From Lachnospiraceae bacterium (GTDB lineage Bacteria; Bacillota; Clostridia; Lachnospirales; Lachnospiraceae), in NCBI GenBank assembly GCA_021153185.1, contig JAGKTY010000008.1, positions 11,056 to 75,055 on the forward strand: a DNA stretch of 64,000 nucleotides, written 5' to 3'. The position numbers were made by a program, and so were the translations under genes. The notes beneath the pieces were generated by a model that was not told the DNA's origin, did not search any database, and worked only from the letters and a program-made list of their open reading frames with translations. This document shows, piece by piece, positions 47,613 through 57,046 of this stretch; the first letter of the stretch is position 1; every line of letters starts with the position of its first letter.

Positions 47613-50188
47613 TATTCTTCTTCCGTTTCTTTCGGAAGTGTTACTTCTTCATCGTCATCTACAACTGTTTGTTTGTCTTCCGGAATTTCTTCCATCGCTT
47701 CTTCAACATTGTCGTATTCTGTATTTCCGTCAGATACTTTTTCACGAACCTTTGCAATCTTGGCAACCTTTACATTCTCGTCAAGATTAATCATCTTAAC
47801 GCCGGATGTAATACGTCCAATTAGGTTAAAGTCACTCATTCGTATCTGAATGATAATACCTTCTGTCGTAATCATCATAATTTCATGATCATCATTGACT
47901 GCCTTTACACCGACAACCTCACCTGTTTTTTCAGTGATTTTATAACATTTTACACCTTTTCCGCCACGTTTCTGCACGGTAAATTCAGAAAGGTCTGTAC
48001 GTTTACCCATACCATTTTCTGAAGCAATGAGCAGAGAATCACCTTGATGGTCAAGCTGCATTCCGATGATTTCATCCTGGTCAGACAAATTCATACCGAT
48101 GACACCCATTGATGCACGGCCGGTTGCCCTGACGTCTGTTTCCTTAAATCTGATACACATACCAAATTTGGTTACAAGGAAAATCTCAGAATCTTTATCG
48201 GTAGATTTTACTTCGATAAGCTCATCATCATCACGAAGGTTAATCGCAATCAATCCGTTTTTACGGATATTTGCAAACTCTGAAATATGCGTTTTCTTAA
48301 CGATACCGGTTTTGGTAACCATGAAGAGATTCTTTTCTGCTTCCATATCTTTGATTGGAATAATCGCAGAAATTTTTTCTCCCGGATTTAACTGGAGGAG
48401 ATTGACAATCGCTGTTCCTCTGGCAGTTCTTCCTGCTTCCGGAATTTCGTATGCTTTTAATCGGTAAACCCGACCAAAATTCGTAAAGAACATGATGTAA
48501 TCATGTGTGGTTGTCATCAGAAGATCTTCGATATAATCATCTTCGATTGTCTGCATACCTTTGATACCGCGGCCACCACGATTTTGTGCCTTGAAATTAT
48601 CAACTGTCATACGTTTCACATATCCAAGACTTGTCATTGCAATGACAGTATTTTCATATGGAATCAAATCTTCCATATTGATGTCATATACATCATATCC
48701 AATCTTTGATCTGCGGTCATCACCGTATTTATCAGCGATTTCTTTGATTTCAGAGCGGATAACACCCAAAAGTAAGTTCACATCTGCTAAGATTGCTTTT
48801 AACTCAGCTATCTTTTGGACAAGCTCTTTGTGCTCATTTTCAAGTTTCTCTCTCTCCAAACCTGTCAGAGAACGAAGCTTCATCTCTACGATGGCAGTGG
48901 CCTGCGCATCTGTCAGAGCAAAACGGTCAATTAAATTTTGTTTTGCTTCATTTGTATTGGCACTTGCTCTGATAATTTTAATGACTTCATCAATATGATC
49001 AAGTGCAATTAATAAACCTTGTAAAATATGATCGCGTTCTTCTGCTTTATTTAAATCATATTTTGTTCTTCTTGTCACAACTTCTTTTTGATGCTCCAAA
49101 TAATATTTGAGCATATCGAGAAGATTCATTACCTTTGGCTCATTGTTTACAAGCGCTAAGTTAATGACACCAAATGTATCCTGAAGCTGTGTATGTTTAT
49201 AAAGCTGATTCAAAATGACATTGGCATTGGCGTCTTTTCGAAGTTCGATAACAACGCGCATACCTTCACGGCTCGATTCATCACGAAGGTCTGTAATGCC
49301 ATCTATTTTTTTGAGTTTGACAAGCTCAGCAATCTTTAATAGAAGATTGGCTTTGTTCACCATATAAGGAAGCTCTGTTACGATAATCTGGTTCTTTCCG
49401 TTTGAGAGCGTCTCAATATTTGTGACAGCACGCACTCTGACCTTTCCACGGCCGGTTCTGTATGCTTCCTCCGCACCTCTTGTTCCTAAAATGATACCAC
49501 CTGTCGGAAAATCCGGTGCTTTTACGATATCAAGAATTTCTTCAATATCCGTCTCGCGGTTTTCAATTACATGATTATCAATAATTTTGACAACAGCATC
49601 GACTACTTCACGCAGATTGTGTGGTGGAATATTGGTCGCCATACCAACGGCAATACCGGTTGTACCATTCACAAGAAGATTTGGATATCTACTCGGAAGT
49701 ACACTTGGTTCTTTTTCCGTCTCATCAAAGTTTGGAACAAAATCAACCGTATCTTTATTGATATCAGCAAGAAGCTCCATGGAAATCTTAGAAAGTCTTG
49801 CCTCTGTATAACGCATCGCAGCTGCGCCGTCACCATCGACAGAACCAAAGTTTCCGTGTCCGTCAACAAGCGGATAACGTGTATTCCACTCCTGTGCCAT
49901 ATTGACAAGTGCACCATAAATTGAGCTATCACCATGTGGGTGATATTTACCCATTGTATCACCTACTATACGGGCACTTTTACGGTGTGGCTTATCCGGT
50001 CCGTTATTCAGTTCAATCATGGAATACAAAACACGTCTTTGTACCGGTTTCAGTCCGTCTCTTACATCCGGAAGTGCTCTGGATGCAATAACACTCATGG
50101 CATAATCAATATAATAATTTTCCATGGTTTTTTTCATATCCACGTTTTTTACTTTATCATATTGTTTGTCAAATATTGTATCGTCCAT
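47612..50188 (-). CDS. gyrA: DNA gyrase subunit A
   Basis: An 858-residue subunit that cuts and rejoins DNA for negative supercoiling. The active tyrosine is Y127 in AAMRYTEARL. The quinolone region is KYHPHGDSSIYGALV: S88 (E. coli S83) is kept, and the acidic residue at E. coli D87 is Gly (G92). The C-terminal beta-pinwheel has the GyrA box region QNRGGRGIKG; an acidic tail (DDDEEVTLPKETEEE) follows. The start has GAGGG before TAAAAA and ATG. It is 27 bp after gyrB in the dnaA-gyrA cluster and ends in a terminator. Confidence 0.98.
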   Translation of the reverse strand: MDDTIFDKQYDKVKNVDMKKTMENYYIDYAMSVIASRALPDVRDGLKPVQRRVLYSMIELNNGPDKPHRKSARIVGDTMGKYHPHGDSSIYGALVNMAQEWNTRYPLVDGHGNFGSVDGDGAAAMRYTEARLSKISMELLADINKDTVDFVPNFDETEKEPSVLPSRYPNLLVNGTTGIAVGMATNIPPHNLREVVDAVVKIIDNHVIENRETDIEEILDIVKAPDFPTGGIILGTRGAEEAYRTGRGKVRVRAVTNIETLSNGKNQIIVTELPYMVNKANLLLKIAELVKLKKIDGITDLRDESSREGMRVVIELRKDANANVILNQLYKHTQLQDTFGVINLALVNNEPKVMNLLDMLKYYLEHQKEVVTRRTKYDLNKAEERDHILQGLLIALDHIDEVIKIIRASANTNEAKQNLIDRFALTDAQATAIVEMKLRSLTGLEREKLENEHKELVQKIAELKAILADVNLLLGVIRSEIKEIADKYGDDRRSKIGYDVYDINMEDLIPYENTVIAMTSLGYVKRMTVDNFKAQNRGGRGIKGMQTIEDDYIEDLLMTTTHDYIMFFTNFGRVYRLKAYEIPEAGRTARGTAIVNLLQLNPGEKISAIIPIKDMEAEKNLFMVTKTGIVKKTHISEFANIRKNGLIAINLRDDDELIEVKSTDKDSEIFLVTKFGMCIRFKETDVRATGRASMGVIGMNLSDQDEIIGMQLDHQGDSLLIASENGMGKRTDLSEFTVQKRGGKGVKCYKITEKTGEVVGVKAVNDDHEIMMITTEGIIIQIRMSDFNLIGRITSGVKMINLDENVKVAKIAKVREKVSDGNTEYDNVEEAMEEIPEDKQTVVDDDEEVTLPKETEEE

Positions 50189-50215
50189 TTTTTACCCTCA
50201 AATTTTGATTGCTTG

Positions 50216-52132
50216 TTAAATATCAAGATTTTTCACAAATTTTGCATTCTGCTCGATGAATTCTCTACGAGGCTCTACTTTATCACCCATCAAAGTTGTA
50301 AATGTGAGGTCAAGCTCTGACTCAGCTTCCTCATTCATCACAACCTTGAGAAGCGTTCTTCTCTCCGGATCCATTGTCGTCTCCCAAAGCTGCTCTGCAT
50401 CCATCTCTCCAAGACCTTTGTAACGCTGGATACGGTTATTTTGGTCTCTTCCTACTTCCTTTAAGATGGCATCAAGCTCTTCATCGCTGTATGCATACCA
50501 GATTTTTTTATTTTTTTCAAGCTTATAAAGTGGTGGCTGCGCCAAATACACATATCCCTGTTTGATAAGTTCCGGCATAAACCTGTAAATAAAAGTCAGC
50601 ATCAATGTTGCAATATGTGCACCATCCACATCGGCATCGGTCATAATAATAATTTTGTGATAACGTAATTTGCTGATATCAAAATCATCATGAATACCGG
50701 TACCGAATGCTGTAATCATCGCTTTGATTTCTGCATTGGAATATACTTTATCAAGTCTTGCTTTTTCTACATTTAAGATTTTTCCGCGTAACGGTAAAAT
50801 TGCCTGTGTTGCACGGCTTCTTGCTGTTTTTGCACTACCGCCGGCGGAATCTCCCTCGACGATATAAATCTCACAATTCTCCGGATTTTTATCGGAACAA
50901 TCTGCAAGCTTACCGGGAAGAGAAAGTCCTTCAAGTGCTGTTTTTCTTCTCGTTAAATCTCTCGCTTTTCTTGCTGCATCTCTGGCGCGCTGTGCAAGAA
51001 TTGATTTTTCACAAATTACTTTTGCAACAGTCGGATTTTGCTCAAGGAAATAAGTCAGCTGTTCTGAAACAATGCTGTCGACCGCTCCTCTCGCTTCTGA
51101 GTTACCAAGTTTTTGTTTGGTCTGTCCTTCAAACTGCGGCTCCTCAATTTTGATACTGACAATTGCTGTAATTCCTTCCCTGATATCTTCACCGGATAAA
51201 TTTGGTTCGCTATCCTTTAACAATTTATTGGATCTGGCATAATCATTAAAGGTCTTTGTCAGTGCATTTCGAAAACCGACAAGATGTGTACCGCCCTCCG
51301 GTGTATTGATATTATTTACAAAACTAAAACAGCTCTCGTTATACGAATCATTATGCTGAAGTGCTACTTCCACATGAACATTATTTTTGTCGCCTTCAAA
51401 ATACAAAATATCATTGTAAAGCGGTGTTTTGCTCTTATTTAAGTAAGAGACAAATTCCTTAATACCACCCTCATAATGGAATGTCTGCTCAACCGGATCA
51501 TCTCCCCGTAAATCACGAAGAACAATTTTGAGTCCTTTTGTAAGGAATGCCATCTCTCGAAGACGCTGCTTTAATACAGCATATTCAAAAACAGTCTCCT
51601 CAAAAATAGTTCCGTCCGGTTTAAATGTAACCTTTGTACCGGTTTTACTTGCATCACATTCGCAAAGCTCTTTTAAGTCATACATTACTTTTCCGCGCTC
51701 ATAACGCTGTTTGTATACTTTTCCTTCCCTGCAAATCTCTACTTCAAGCCAGTCGGAAAGCGCATTTACAACCGATGCACCAACGCCGTGAAGTCCTCCG
51801 GATACTTTATATCCGCCACCGCCGAATTTACCGCCCGCATGAAGCACTGTAAATACAACTTCTACGGCAGGTTTTCCGGCTTTGTGATTGATTCCGACCG
51901 GAATACCACGTCCATTATCAATGACTGTTATTGTATTGTCCTGATTAATCGTTACATCAATCGTATCACAAAATCCTGCAAGAGCTTCATCTACTGCATT
52001 ATCAACAATCTCATAAACAAGATGATGTAATCCTCTTGCTGAAGTACTACCTATGTACATACCCGGTCTTTTTCTTACTGCTTCAAGACCTTCCAAAATC
52101 TGTATTTGGTCTGCTCCGTACTCGTTAGCCAT
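50216..52132 (-). CDS. gyrB: DNA gyrase subunit B
   Basis: A 638-residue ATPase subunit that pairs with GyrA. The GHKL ATP site has EIVDNAVDEALAG, DNGRGIPVG and GLHGVGASVVNAL, the TOPRIM region EGDSAGGSAKTARSR and DADVDGAHIATLML, and the C-terminal NRIQRYKGLGEMDAEQLWETTMDP. Length and motifs are normal. It lies 9 bp after recF and before gyrA. The dnaA-dnaN-yaaA-recF-gyrB-gyrA order is the ancestral Bacillota one. Confidence 0.98.
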   Translation of the reverse strand: MANEYGADQIQILEGLEAVRKRPGMYIGSTSARGLHHLVYEIVDNAVDEALAGFCDTIDVTINQDNTITVIDNGRGIPVGINHKAGKPAVEVVFTVLHAGGKFGGGGYKVSGGLHGVGASVVNALSDWLEVEICREGKVYKQRYERGKVMYDLKELCECDASKTGTKVTFKPDGTIFEETVFEYAVLKQRLREMAFLTKGLKIVLRDLRGDDPVEQTFHYEGGIKEFVSYLNKSKTPLYNDILYFEGDKNNVHVEVALQHNDSYNESCFSFVNNINTPEGGTHLVGFRNALTKTFNDYARSNKLLKDSEPNLSGEDIREGITAIVSIKIEEPQFEGQTKQKLGNSEARGAVDSIVSEQLTYFLEQNPTVAKVICEKSILAQRARDAARKARDLTRRKTALEGLSLPGKLADCSDKNPENCEIYIVEGDSAGGSAKTARSRATQAILPLRGKILNVEKARLDKVYSNAEIKAMITAFGTGIHDDFDISKLRYHKIIIMTDADVDGAHIATLMLTFIYRFMPELIKQGYVYLAQPPLYKLEKNKKIWYAYSDEELDAILKEVGRDQNNRIQRYKGLGEMDAEQLWETTMDPERRTLLKVVMNEEAESELDLTFTTLMGDKVEPRREFIEQNAKFVKNLDI

Positions 52133-52141
52133 AAAGCCCTC

Positions 52142-53245
52142 CTAGTTTTCTGATTGAATGGTTCCGTTTTTTACTTTAAAAATTTTATTGATTTCAAAAC
52201 GATTGTTTACAAATTCATCTATACCTGTACAGGTAATAATCGTCTGAATATCACCAATTGACTGTAATAAATAATTCTGCCGGCTGCTGTCAAGCTCTGA
52301 AAGCACATCATCCAATAATAAAATTGGTTTGTCCTTTGTTACTTTTTTGACCAGTTCTATCTCTGCAAGCTTCAGTGACAAAGCAGCTGTTCTCTGTTGG
52401 CCCTGCGATCCGTATTTCCTTATATCAATCTTTACATCATTATCACTGCTTTTGACAAGAAAAGATATATCATCCCGATGAGGTCCGACTGATGTCGTTT
52501 TGTATTTGATGTCTTTTTCCCTGTTTTGTTCCAAAACAGATTCAAATGCATCATCATTTACATCAGGCTCATAAACAATCTCTATTTCTTCTTTTCCGCC
52601 GGATAAATTTTTGTGGATATCATAAATGATTTCATTTAACTGTTTGACAAATAATCTTCTTCTCTCAATAATGGATTTGCCATAGGATATCAGTTGATTG
52701 TCCCAGATAGCTATTGTTTCTTTTAAATCATTGCTTAACGCAAAATCTTTTAATAATTTGTTTCTCTGATTCAAAATTTTTTGATATTGTGATAAATGAT
52801 AAAGATAATATTTATCAAGCTGGCAAAGCTCCATATCAATAAATCTTCTTCTCTCACCGGGACCATTTTTGATAATACCAAGGTCTTCCGGAGAAAAGAA
52901 TACGGCATTTAAAAGCCCCATTAGCTCTGCAGCTTTTTTTATCTTTTGTCCGTTAATTGCAATAAATTTTGATTTGCCGTTCTTTAAATGCATATCTATT
53001 TTATAATCGATATCATTTTTAGAAATCATGGTACAAATATGCGCTTCATCGTGATCAAAATAAATCATTTCTTTGTCTTTGCTGCCTTTATGCGACTTGG
53101 TTGTAGCCGACAGAAAGACTGCCTCAAGCACATTGGTTTTGCCTTGTGCATTATCGCCATATAAAATATTCGTTCCATGATCAAAATCAATATGTAATTG
53201 TTCGTAATTTCTAAAATGATCTAACTCTAATGCCTTAATTATCAT
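52142..53245 (-). CDS. recF: DNA replication/repair protein RecF
   Basis: A 367-residue SMC-like ATPase that helps load RecA at gaps. Walker A is GDNAQGKTNVLEA (about 30-42), the signature motif is near GSQGQQRTAALSLKLAE, and Walker B is PILLLDDVLSELD. It binds single-strand/double-strand junctions. The ribosome site is weak (the ATG lies after a short AT-rich leader of about 55 bp from yaaA). No small remB/yaaB gene is found between recF and gyrB. Confidence 0.96.
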   Translation of the reverse strand: MIIKALELDHFRNYEQLHIDFDHGTNILYGDNAQGKTNVLEAVFLSATTKSHKGSKDKEMIYFDHDEAHICTMISKNDIDYKIDMHLKNGKSKFIAINGQKIKKAAELMGLLNAVFFSPEDLGIIKNGPGERRRFIDMELCQLDKYYLYHLSQYQKILNQRNKLLKDFALSNDLKETIAIWDNQLISYGKSIIERRRLFVKQLNEIIYDIHKNLSGGKEEIEIVYEPDVNDDAFESVLEQNREKDIKYKTTSVGPHRDDISFLVKSSDNDVKIDIRKYGSQGQQRTAALSLKLAEIELVKKVTKDKPILLLDDVLSELDSSRQNYLLQSIGDIQTIITCTGIDEFVNNRFEINKIFKVKNGTIQSEN

Positions 53246-53301
53246 GAAAAGACCTTATATGTAACAATTCAAATCCATGTAAATTTAAAAATTATAAATT
53301 G

Positions 53302-53508
53302 TTACACTATTTTTATAACCTCACCATCAAATTCTACAACGTCTCCGCTGTATAATTTTTTTCCTCTTTGAAGCTCTACTTCGCCGTTTACTTTTACAAG
53401 TCCGTCTTGAATAACATATTTGGCATCAACACCATTTTCACAAAGACCTGATGCTTTAAGTGCTTGTCCAAGTTTGATATATTCATCTCTTAAAACGATT
53501 GTTTCCAT
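53302..53508 (-). CDS. yaaA: S4-domain RNA-binding protein YaaA
   Basis: A 68-residue protein with one S4 domain: YIKLGQALKASGLCENGVDAK, in pieces, then VKVNGEVELQRGKKLYSGDVVEF. In Bacillus the yaaA gene lies between dnaN and recF and its product (RlbA/YaaA) is linked to ribosome assembly. The same order is seen here, with 22 bp to dnaN and about 56 bp to recF. Confidence 0.92.
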   Translation of the reverse strand: METIVLRDEYIKLGQALKASGLCENGVDAKYVIQDGLVKVNGEVELQRGKKLYSGDVVEFDGEVIKIV

Positions 53509-53530
53509 TTTGTTACCCTTACATAAAAAC

Positions 53531-54643
53531 TTACGAATTTGTCACGGTGAAGTTTACAGGAAGAATTAAATAAATATAAGATTCCTCTGCATCTTTGATA
53601 AAACAAGGAGCTTTTGGGTTCACCATATACATATCAATTTTTTCATCATCAATCACCTTAAGTGCATCGATTAAGAATTTCGGATTAAATCCTATTAAAA
53701 TATCTTTTCCGGTCTTGGTTATATCAATGTTTTCATCCATGCTACCAATGACTGATTGAATTTTAAGCTCCATATTAGAATCTGTGATTGAAACAATAAT
53801 TGGTTTCTTATCCCCTTCTTTTACAAGAAGTGTAGCACGGTCGATACTGTTATAAAAATCTCTGTTCATCACAGAAACTTTTGTCTCATAATCAGAAGAT
53901 ATCATCTGGTCAACATTGAAATAGTTTCCTTCAATCAATCTCGATACAACCGTTGTGTCATCAAAATCAAAAACGATATGTTTATCCGTAAATGAAATAT
54001 CAACATCCTTGTCTGCTTCTCCGGTTAAAATCTTACTGATTTCACTCAGTGTTTTTCCCGGAACAATGACTTTTTTATCTTCATAAGATTCTTTGAGTGT
54101 AATCTTACGAATGGCAATACGATGTCCATCAAGCGCAACAACACGAAGTGTATCCCCCTTGATTTCAAATAATTCACCTGTCATCATTTTGTTGTTATCA
54201 TTGTCTGCTGTACAAAAAATTGTCTGTCTGATCACTTCTTTGAGTGTAAACTGTGTCATCGTGATGGAATCATTTTTTTCAACATTCGGTAAATAAGAAA
54301 AATCTTCACCTGATTTACCCATAATGTCAAATTTAGATTTTTCACATGTAATAATCGTATGAAAACTACTATCTGATTGAATGGTAATCTTATTATCAGG
54401 AAGCTTTCTGACAATCTCTAACAAAATCTTTGCATCAAGGGCAATGATTCCTTTTTCTTCAATATCACCTTTAATAATTGTCTCGATTCCAAGTTCCATA
54501 TCATTGGCTGTCATTTTGATAATGCCTGTCTGACAATCAATCAGGATACACTCTAAAATAGGCATTGTCGTTTTACTAGGAACTGCTTTTGATACAATTT
54601 GTACGCCATTTAATAAATCTGATTTAAGACATGTAATTTTCAT
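53531..54643 (-). CDS. dnaN: DNA polymerase III beta sliding clamp
   Basis: A 370-residue clamp that keeps polymerase on DNA. Family elements seen are the N-terminal KSDLLNGVQIVSKAVPSK, LPILECILID-like TMPILECILI, FNPKFLIDALKVI and the C-terminal end YIYLILPVNF. The usual length is 365-380. No catalytic residues are expected. A gap of 291 bp separates it from dnaA and holds a DnaA box and a TATAAT element (54764-54769 on the minus strand), consistent with its own promoter. Confidence 0.97.
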   Translation of the reverse strand: MKITCLKSDLLNGVQIVSKAVPSKTTMPILECILIDCQTGIIKMTANDMELGIETIIKGDIEEKGIIALDAKILLEIVRKLPDNKITIQSDSSFHTIITCEKSKFDIMGKSGEDFSYLPNVEKNDSITMTQFTLKEVIRQTIFCTADNDNNKMMTGELFEIKGDTLRVVALDGHRIAIRKITLKESYEDKKVIVPGKTLSEISKILTGEADKDVDISFTDKHIVFDFDDTTVVSRLIEGNYFNVDQMISSDYETKVSVMNRDFYNSIDRATLLVKEGDKKPIIVSITDSNMELKIQSVIGSMDENIDITKTGKDILIGFNPKFLIDALKVIDDEKIDMYMVNPKAPCFIKDAEESYIYLILPVNFTVTNS

Positions 54644-54934
54644 CGGTTTATAAATCTCCTTCCGATTTGTGTATAGAAGTTCGATGCTTATTATTTTATT
54701 AAAATAAAATAGTTATTCATATTCTTGATAATAATGGTTGTGGAAATGTTCATAACCTTATATATTATACCATTTTTCAAGTAAAATTGGTAGGCAAAAG
54801 TATGTGAAAAACAATTGTTTTATTCTCAGATAAGCTTTTGGTTATTCACATGTCACATTTTGTCAAAATAAAGAGAATATTAGATATTCGCTGTTATGAA
54901 ATGATTTACACATGTTAATCGTTTGTTTTCCACA
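54644..54934. promoter_or_regulatory. dnaA-dnaN intergenic region with DnaA box
   Basis: A 291-bp AT-rich gap. A perfect DnaA box TTATTCACA lies at 54842-54850 (plus strand) and a one-mismatch box TTTTCCACA at 54926-54934, directly after the dnaA stop. A -10-like TATAAT is at 54764-54769 on the minus strand for dnaN. In Bacillus this gap also carries boxes and forms the second half of a bipartite oriC. Confidence 0.55.
54842..54850 (+). other. DnaA box (dnaA-dnaN gap)
   Basis: TTATTCACA, a perfect match to the consensus TTATNCACA. Confidence 0.7.
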
Positions 54935-56281
54935 TTAAGATGGGTTTATCTTTTTACGTATAATTTCTACCTTATTATATAGTTCTTCGTTTGTCTTGAT
55001 TTCTTTTTCAATTTTTTGAACACCATGCATGACAGTTGTATGATCTTTTTTGTTCATAATTTTGGCAACGCCCTGGAAGGATATCTGGGTAATATCCTTA
55101 ATTAAATACATGGCTATCTGTCTTGGAAGAACAATTTCTGCATTGCGCTTTTTGGATGTAATGTCATCAGGCAGGATATGGAAATGCTCTGCAACGACAT
55201 TGATAATGTAAGCAGGTGTAATCTCACGTGGCGTATCAGGAAAAATGATATCTTTCAGTGTTTCTTCGGCAACACTCATATTGATTTCAATGTTGTCAAT
55301 TCTTGAAGCTGCTATGATTTTTTTGAAAGCGCCCTCTAATTCACGGATATTTGACTTAATATTTGTCGCAATGTAATCAATAATTTCATCATCGATAATG
55401 TTATGATACATTTCATTGTTTTTACGAAGAATGGCCATACGTGTTTCATAATCCGGCTGACTGATATCAGCAATCAGTCCCCATTCAAAACGCGAACGGA
55501 ACCGTTCATCTAATGTAGCCATATCCTTTGGTGGTTTATCGGATGACAAAATGATTTGTTTTCCGGCTGTATGTAATGTATTAAAGGTATGGAAGAACTC
55601 TTCCTGTGTACTTTCTTTTCCTATAATAAATTGAACGTCATCGATGAGCAAAACGTCTGTTGTACGATATTTTTCACGAAGCGTTGTCATTGTAGCAGCA
55701 TTTCCGGAACGGATGGAATTAATCACTTCATTTGTGAATTCTTCACTTGTGACATATAAAACCTTCATATTTGGATTTTGTTGTAATATAAAATGTCCGA
55801 TAGAATGCATCAGATGTGTTTTTCCAAGTCCAGGTCCACTATATAAATAGAGAGGATTGTATACTTCACCCGGTGATTCCGCAACTGCGAGTGCAGCAGA
55901 ATGTGCAAACTTATTATTACTGCCTACAACAAACGTATCAAAATTATATCTTGGATTTAAATTTGCTTTTGATGAGTTGATATTATAAAGTGTGTCACGG
56001 TCAATGGAATCTGTTGTTTCTTTTTCGATGTTTTTTTCTAAAATAAAAGAAACAAGATAATCTTCTCCAAATAGTTCAGAGATGGTAACCTGGAAATACG
56101 TTTTGAATTTGTTTGTAATATAAGTAAGAGAATGTGATTGATCTGAAGGAATCATAATAATTACTTCATTATTTTCTACGCTGTGTAATTTTAATGGTTC
56201 AATCCAAGTATTGTAAGATATATTGGAAATATCATATTCTTTCTTTACAATTTCTTTAATTTCTTCCCATCTTTCTTTCAT
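54935..56281 (-). CDS. dnaA: chromosomal replication initiator DnaA
   Basis: A 448-residue initiator that binds DnaA boxes and opens oriC. Domain I is residues 1-80 (WIEPLKLHSV), domain II is the short linker, and domain III has Walker A SGPGLGKTHLMH (148-155) and Walker B VLLIDDVQFI (210-219). Domain IV ends with the DnaA signature KDHTTVMHGVQKIE. All motifs are intact. The leader contains a copy of the 11.8 kb structured repeat (56310-56364), between the likely promoter and the gene. Confidence 0.98.
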   Translation of the reverse strand: MKERWEEIKEIVKKEYDISNISYNTWIEPLKLHSVENNEVIIMIPSDQSHSLTYITNKFKTYFQVTISELFGEDYLVSFILEKNIEKETTDSIDRDTLYNINSSKANLNPRYNFDTFVVGSNNKFAHSAALAVAESPGEVYNPLYLYSGPGLGKTHLMHSIGHFILQQNPNMKVLYVTSEEFTNEVINSIRSGNAATMTTLREKYRTTDVLLIDDVQFIIGKESTQEEFFHTFNTLHTAGKQIILSSDKPPKDMATLDERFRSRFEWGLIADISQPDYETRMAILRKNNEMYHNIIDDEIIDYIATNIKSNIRELEGAFKKIIAASRIDNIEINMSVAEETLKDIIFPDTPREITPAYIINVVAEHFHILPDDITSKKRNAEIVLPRQIAMYLIKDITQISFQGVAKIMNKKDHTTVMHGVQKIEKEIKTNEELYNKVEIIRKKINPS

Positions 56282-56309
56282 GTTTGTACCTAAACTTTCC
56301 TATTATTAT

Positions 56310-56364
56310 GTTATCTGTTCATAGCCATGTAAGTATTCATAAAACCAGACATCATACTTGCATG
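56310..56364 (-). repeat. second copy of the 11.8 kb repeat, in the dnaA leader
   Basis: Read on the minus strand it starts CATGCAAGTATGATGTCTGG, continues TTTTATGAATACTTACATGG and ends with CTATGAACAGATAAC. It matches 11866-11917 (plus strand) with about 6 mismatches and a 2-base gap. The last part corresponds to the inverted end of the 149-bp element. The first hairpin of that element is absent here. Confidence 0.65.
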
Positions 56365-56506
56365 AATTGGTTATAAATAGATAATGCCGTTTCTAAACGC
56401 AAAAAGGGCGCAAGAAACCTAATGTAATTTTAAATGAAAGAGTATAAAAATTCAAACAAGGTAAATTTAACTTAGAAAAATATACACAAAACAACTGTTT
56501 TGTATG

Positions 56507-56540
56507 TTATACACATGATTGTGTATAACTTTGTGTATAA
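56507..56540. other. DnaA box cluster A
   Basis: Three perfect TTATACACA boxes: plus at 56507-56515, minus at 56520-56528, minus at 56532-56540. Centres are 13 and 12 bp apart. Confidence 0.75.
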
Positions 56541-56618
56541 AATATGGGGATAAGAAATGATGATAAGCCATGGATTTAAAAGCATTTTTTTATATGGACA
56601 ATATTAAAACATAATGTG

Positions 56619-56650
56619 TAATCCACAACTTATCCACATTTTGTGGATAA
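56619..56650. other. DnaA box cluster B
   Basis: A one-mismatch TAATCCACA at 56619-56627, then perfect TTATCCACA boxes at 56630-56638 (plus) and 56642-56650 (minus), facing each other. Confidence 0.8.
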
Positions 56651-56795
56651 AATGATTTAATTTTTTTATATTTTTTGTTTTCCATATTTTGTTCTTTTGA
56701 AAAATACAATAACAAGATGTAGACCTTCCATTATTTTGATTATTTTTTTTTTTGTGAAATTATGATAAAATCGCATAGAACAAGGGATTTTGTGC

Positions 56796-56824
56796 TTGAC
56801 TAGCTTATTTTAGTTTAGTATAAT
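56796..56824 (+). promoter_or_regulatory. rpmH promoter
   Basis: -35 TTGACT (56796-56801), 17-bp spacer, -10 TATAAT (56819-56824). About 45 bases before rpmH; it drives the rpmH-rnpA unit, probably also yidD-yidC-jag. Confidence 0.85.
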
Positions 56825-56869
56825 CGACATGATGTTTTCTAACATAACCGAAAAGGAGGTGTATTTATT

Positions 56870-57004
56870 ATGAAGATGACTTATCAACCAAAGAAAAGAC
56901 AGAGATCAAAAGTTCATGGTTTCAGATCTAGAATGAGTACGGCAGGCGGAAGAAAAGTTTTAGCTGCCAGAAGAGCAAAAGGAAGAAAGAAATTATCAGC
57001 ATAG
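56870..57004 (+). CDS. rpmH: 50S ribosomal protein L34
   Basis: A 44-residue, very basic protein (starts MKMTYQPKKRQRSKVHGFRS and ends AKGRKKLSA) of the large ribosomal subunit. Ribosome site AAAAGGAGGTG. Its place directly right of oriC and before rnpA is universal in bacteria. Confidence 0.98.
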   Translation: MKMTYQPKKRQRSKVHGFRSRMSTAGGRKVLAARRAKGRKKLSA

Positions 57005-57046
57005 GCCGCATTTATGTGGCCTTTTTTTCTCTGAAAGGGAAAACAT

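Larger units (their letters stand above)
56282..56869. other. oriC: replication origin region (oriC)
   Basis: A 588-bp AT-rich gap between dnaA and rpmH, where Bacillota origins lie. It has five perfect DnaA boxes (56507-56515, 56520-56528, 56532-56540, 56630-56638 and 56642-56650) plus near-matches at 56480-56488 (ATATACACA) and 56619-56627 (TAATCCACA). Box orientations alternate, with a head-to-head pair at 56630-56650. A run of A/T from 56651 to 56760 is a candidate unwinding element. Gene polarity diverges here, supporting the origin call. Confidence 0.85.
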
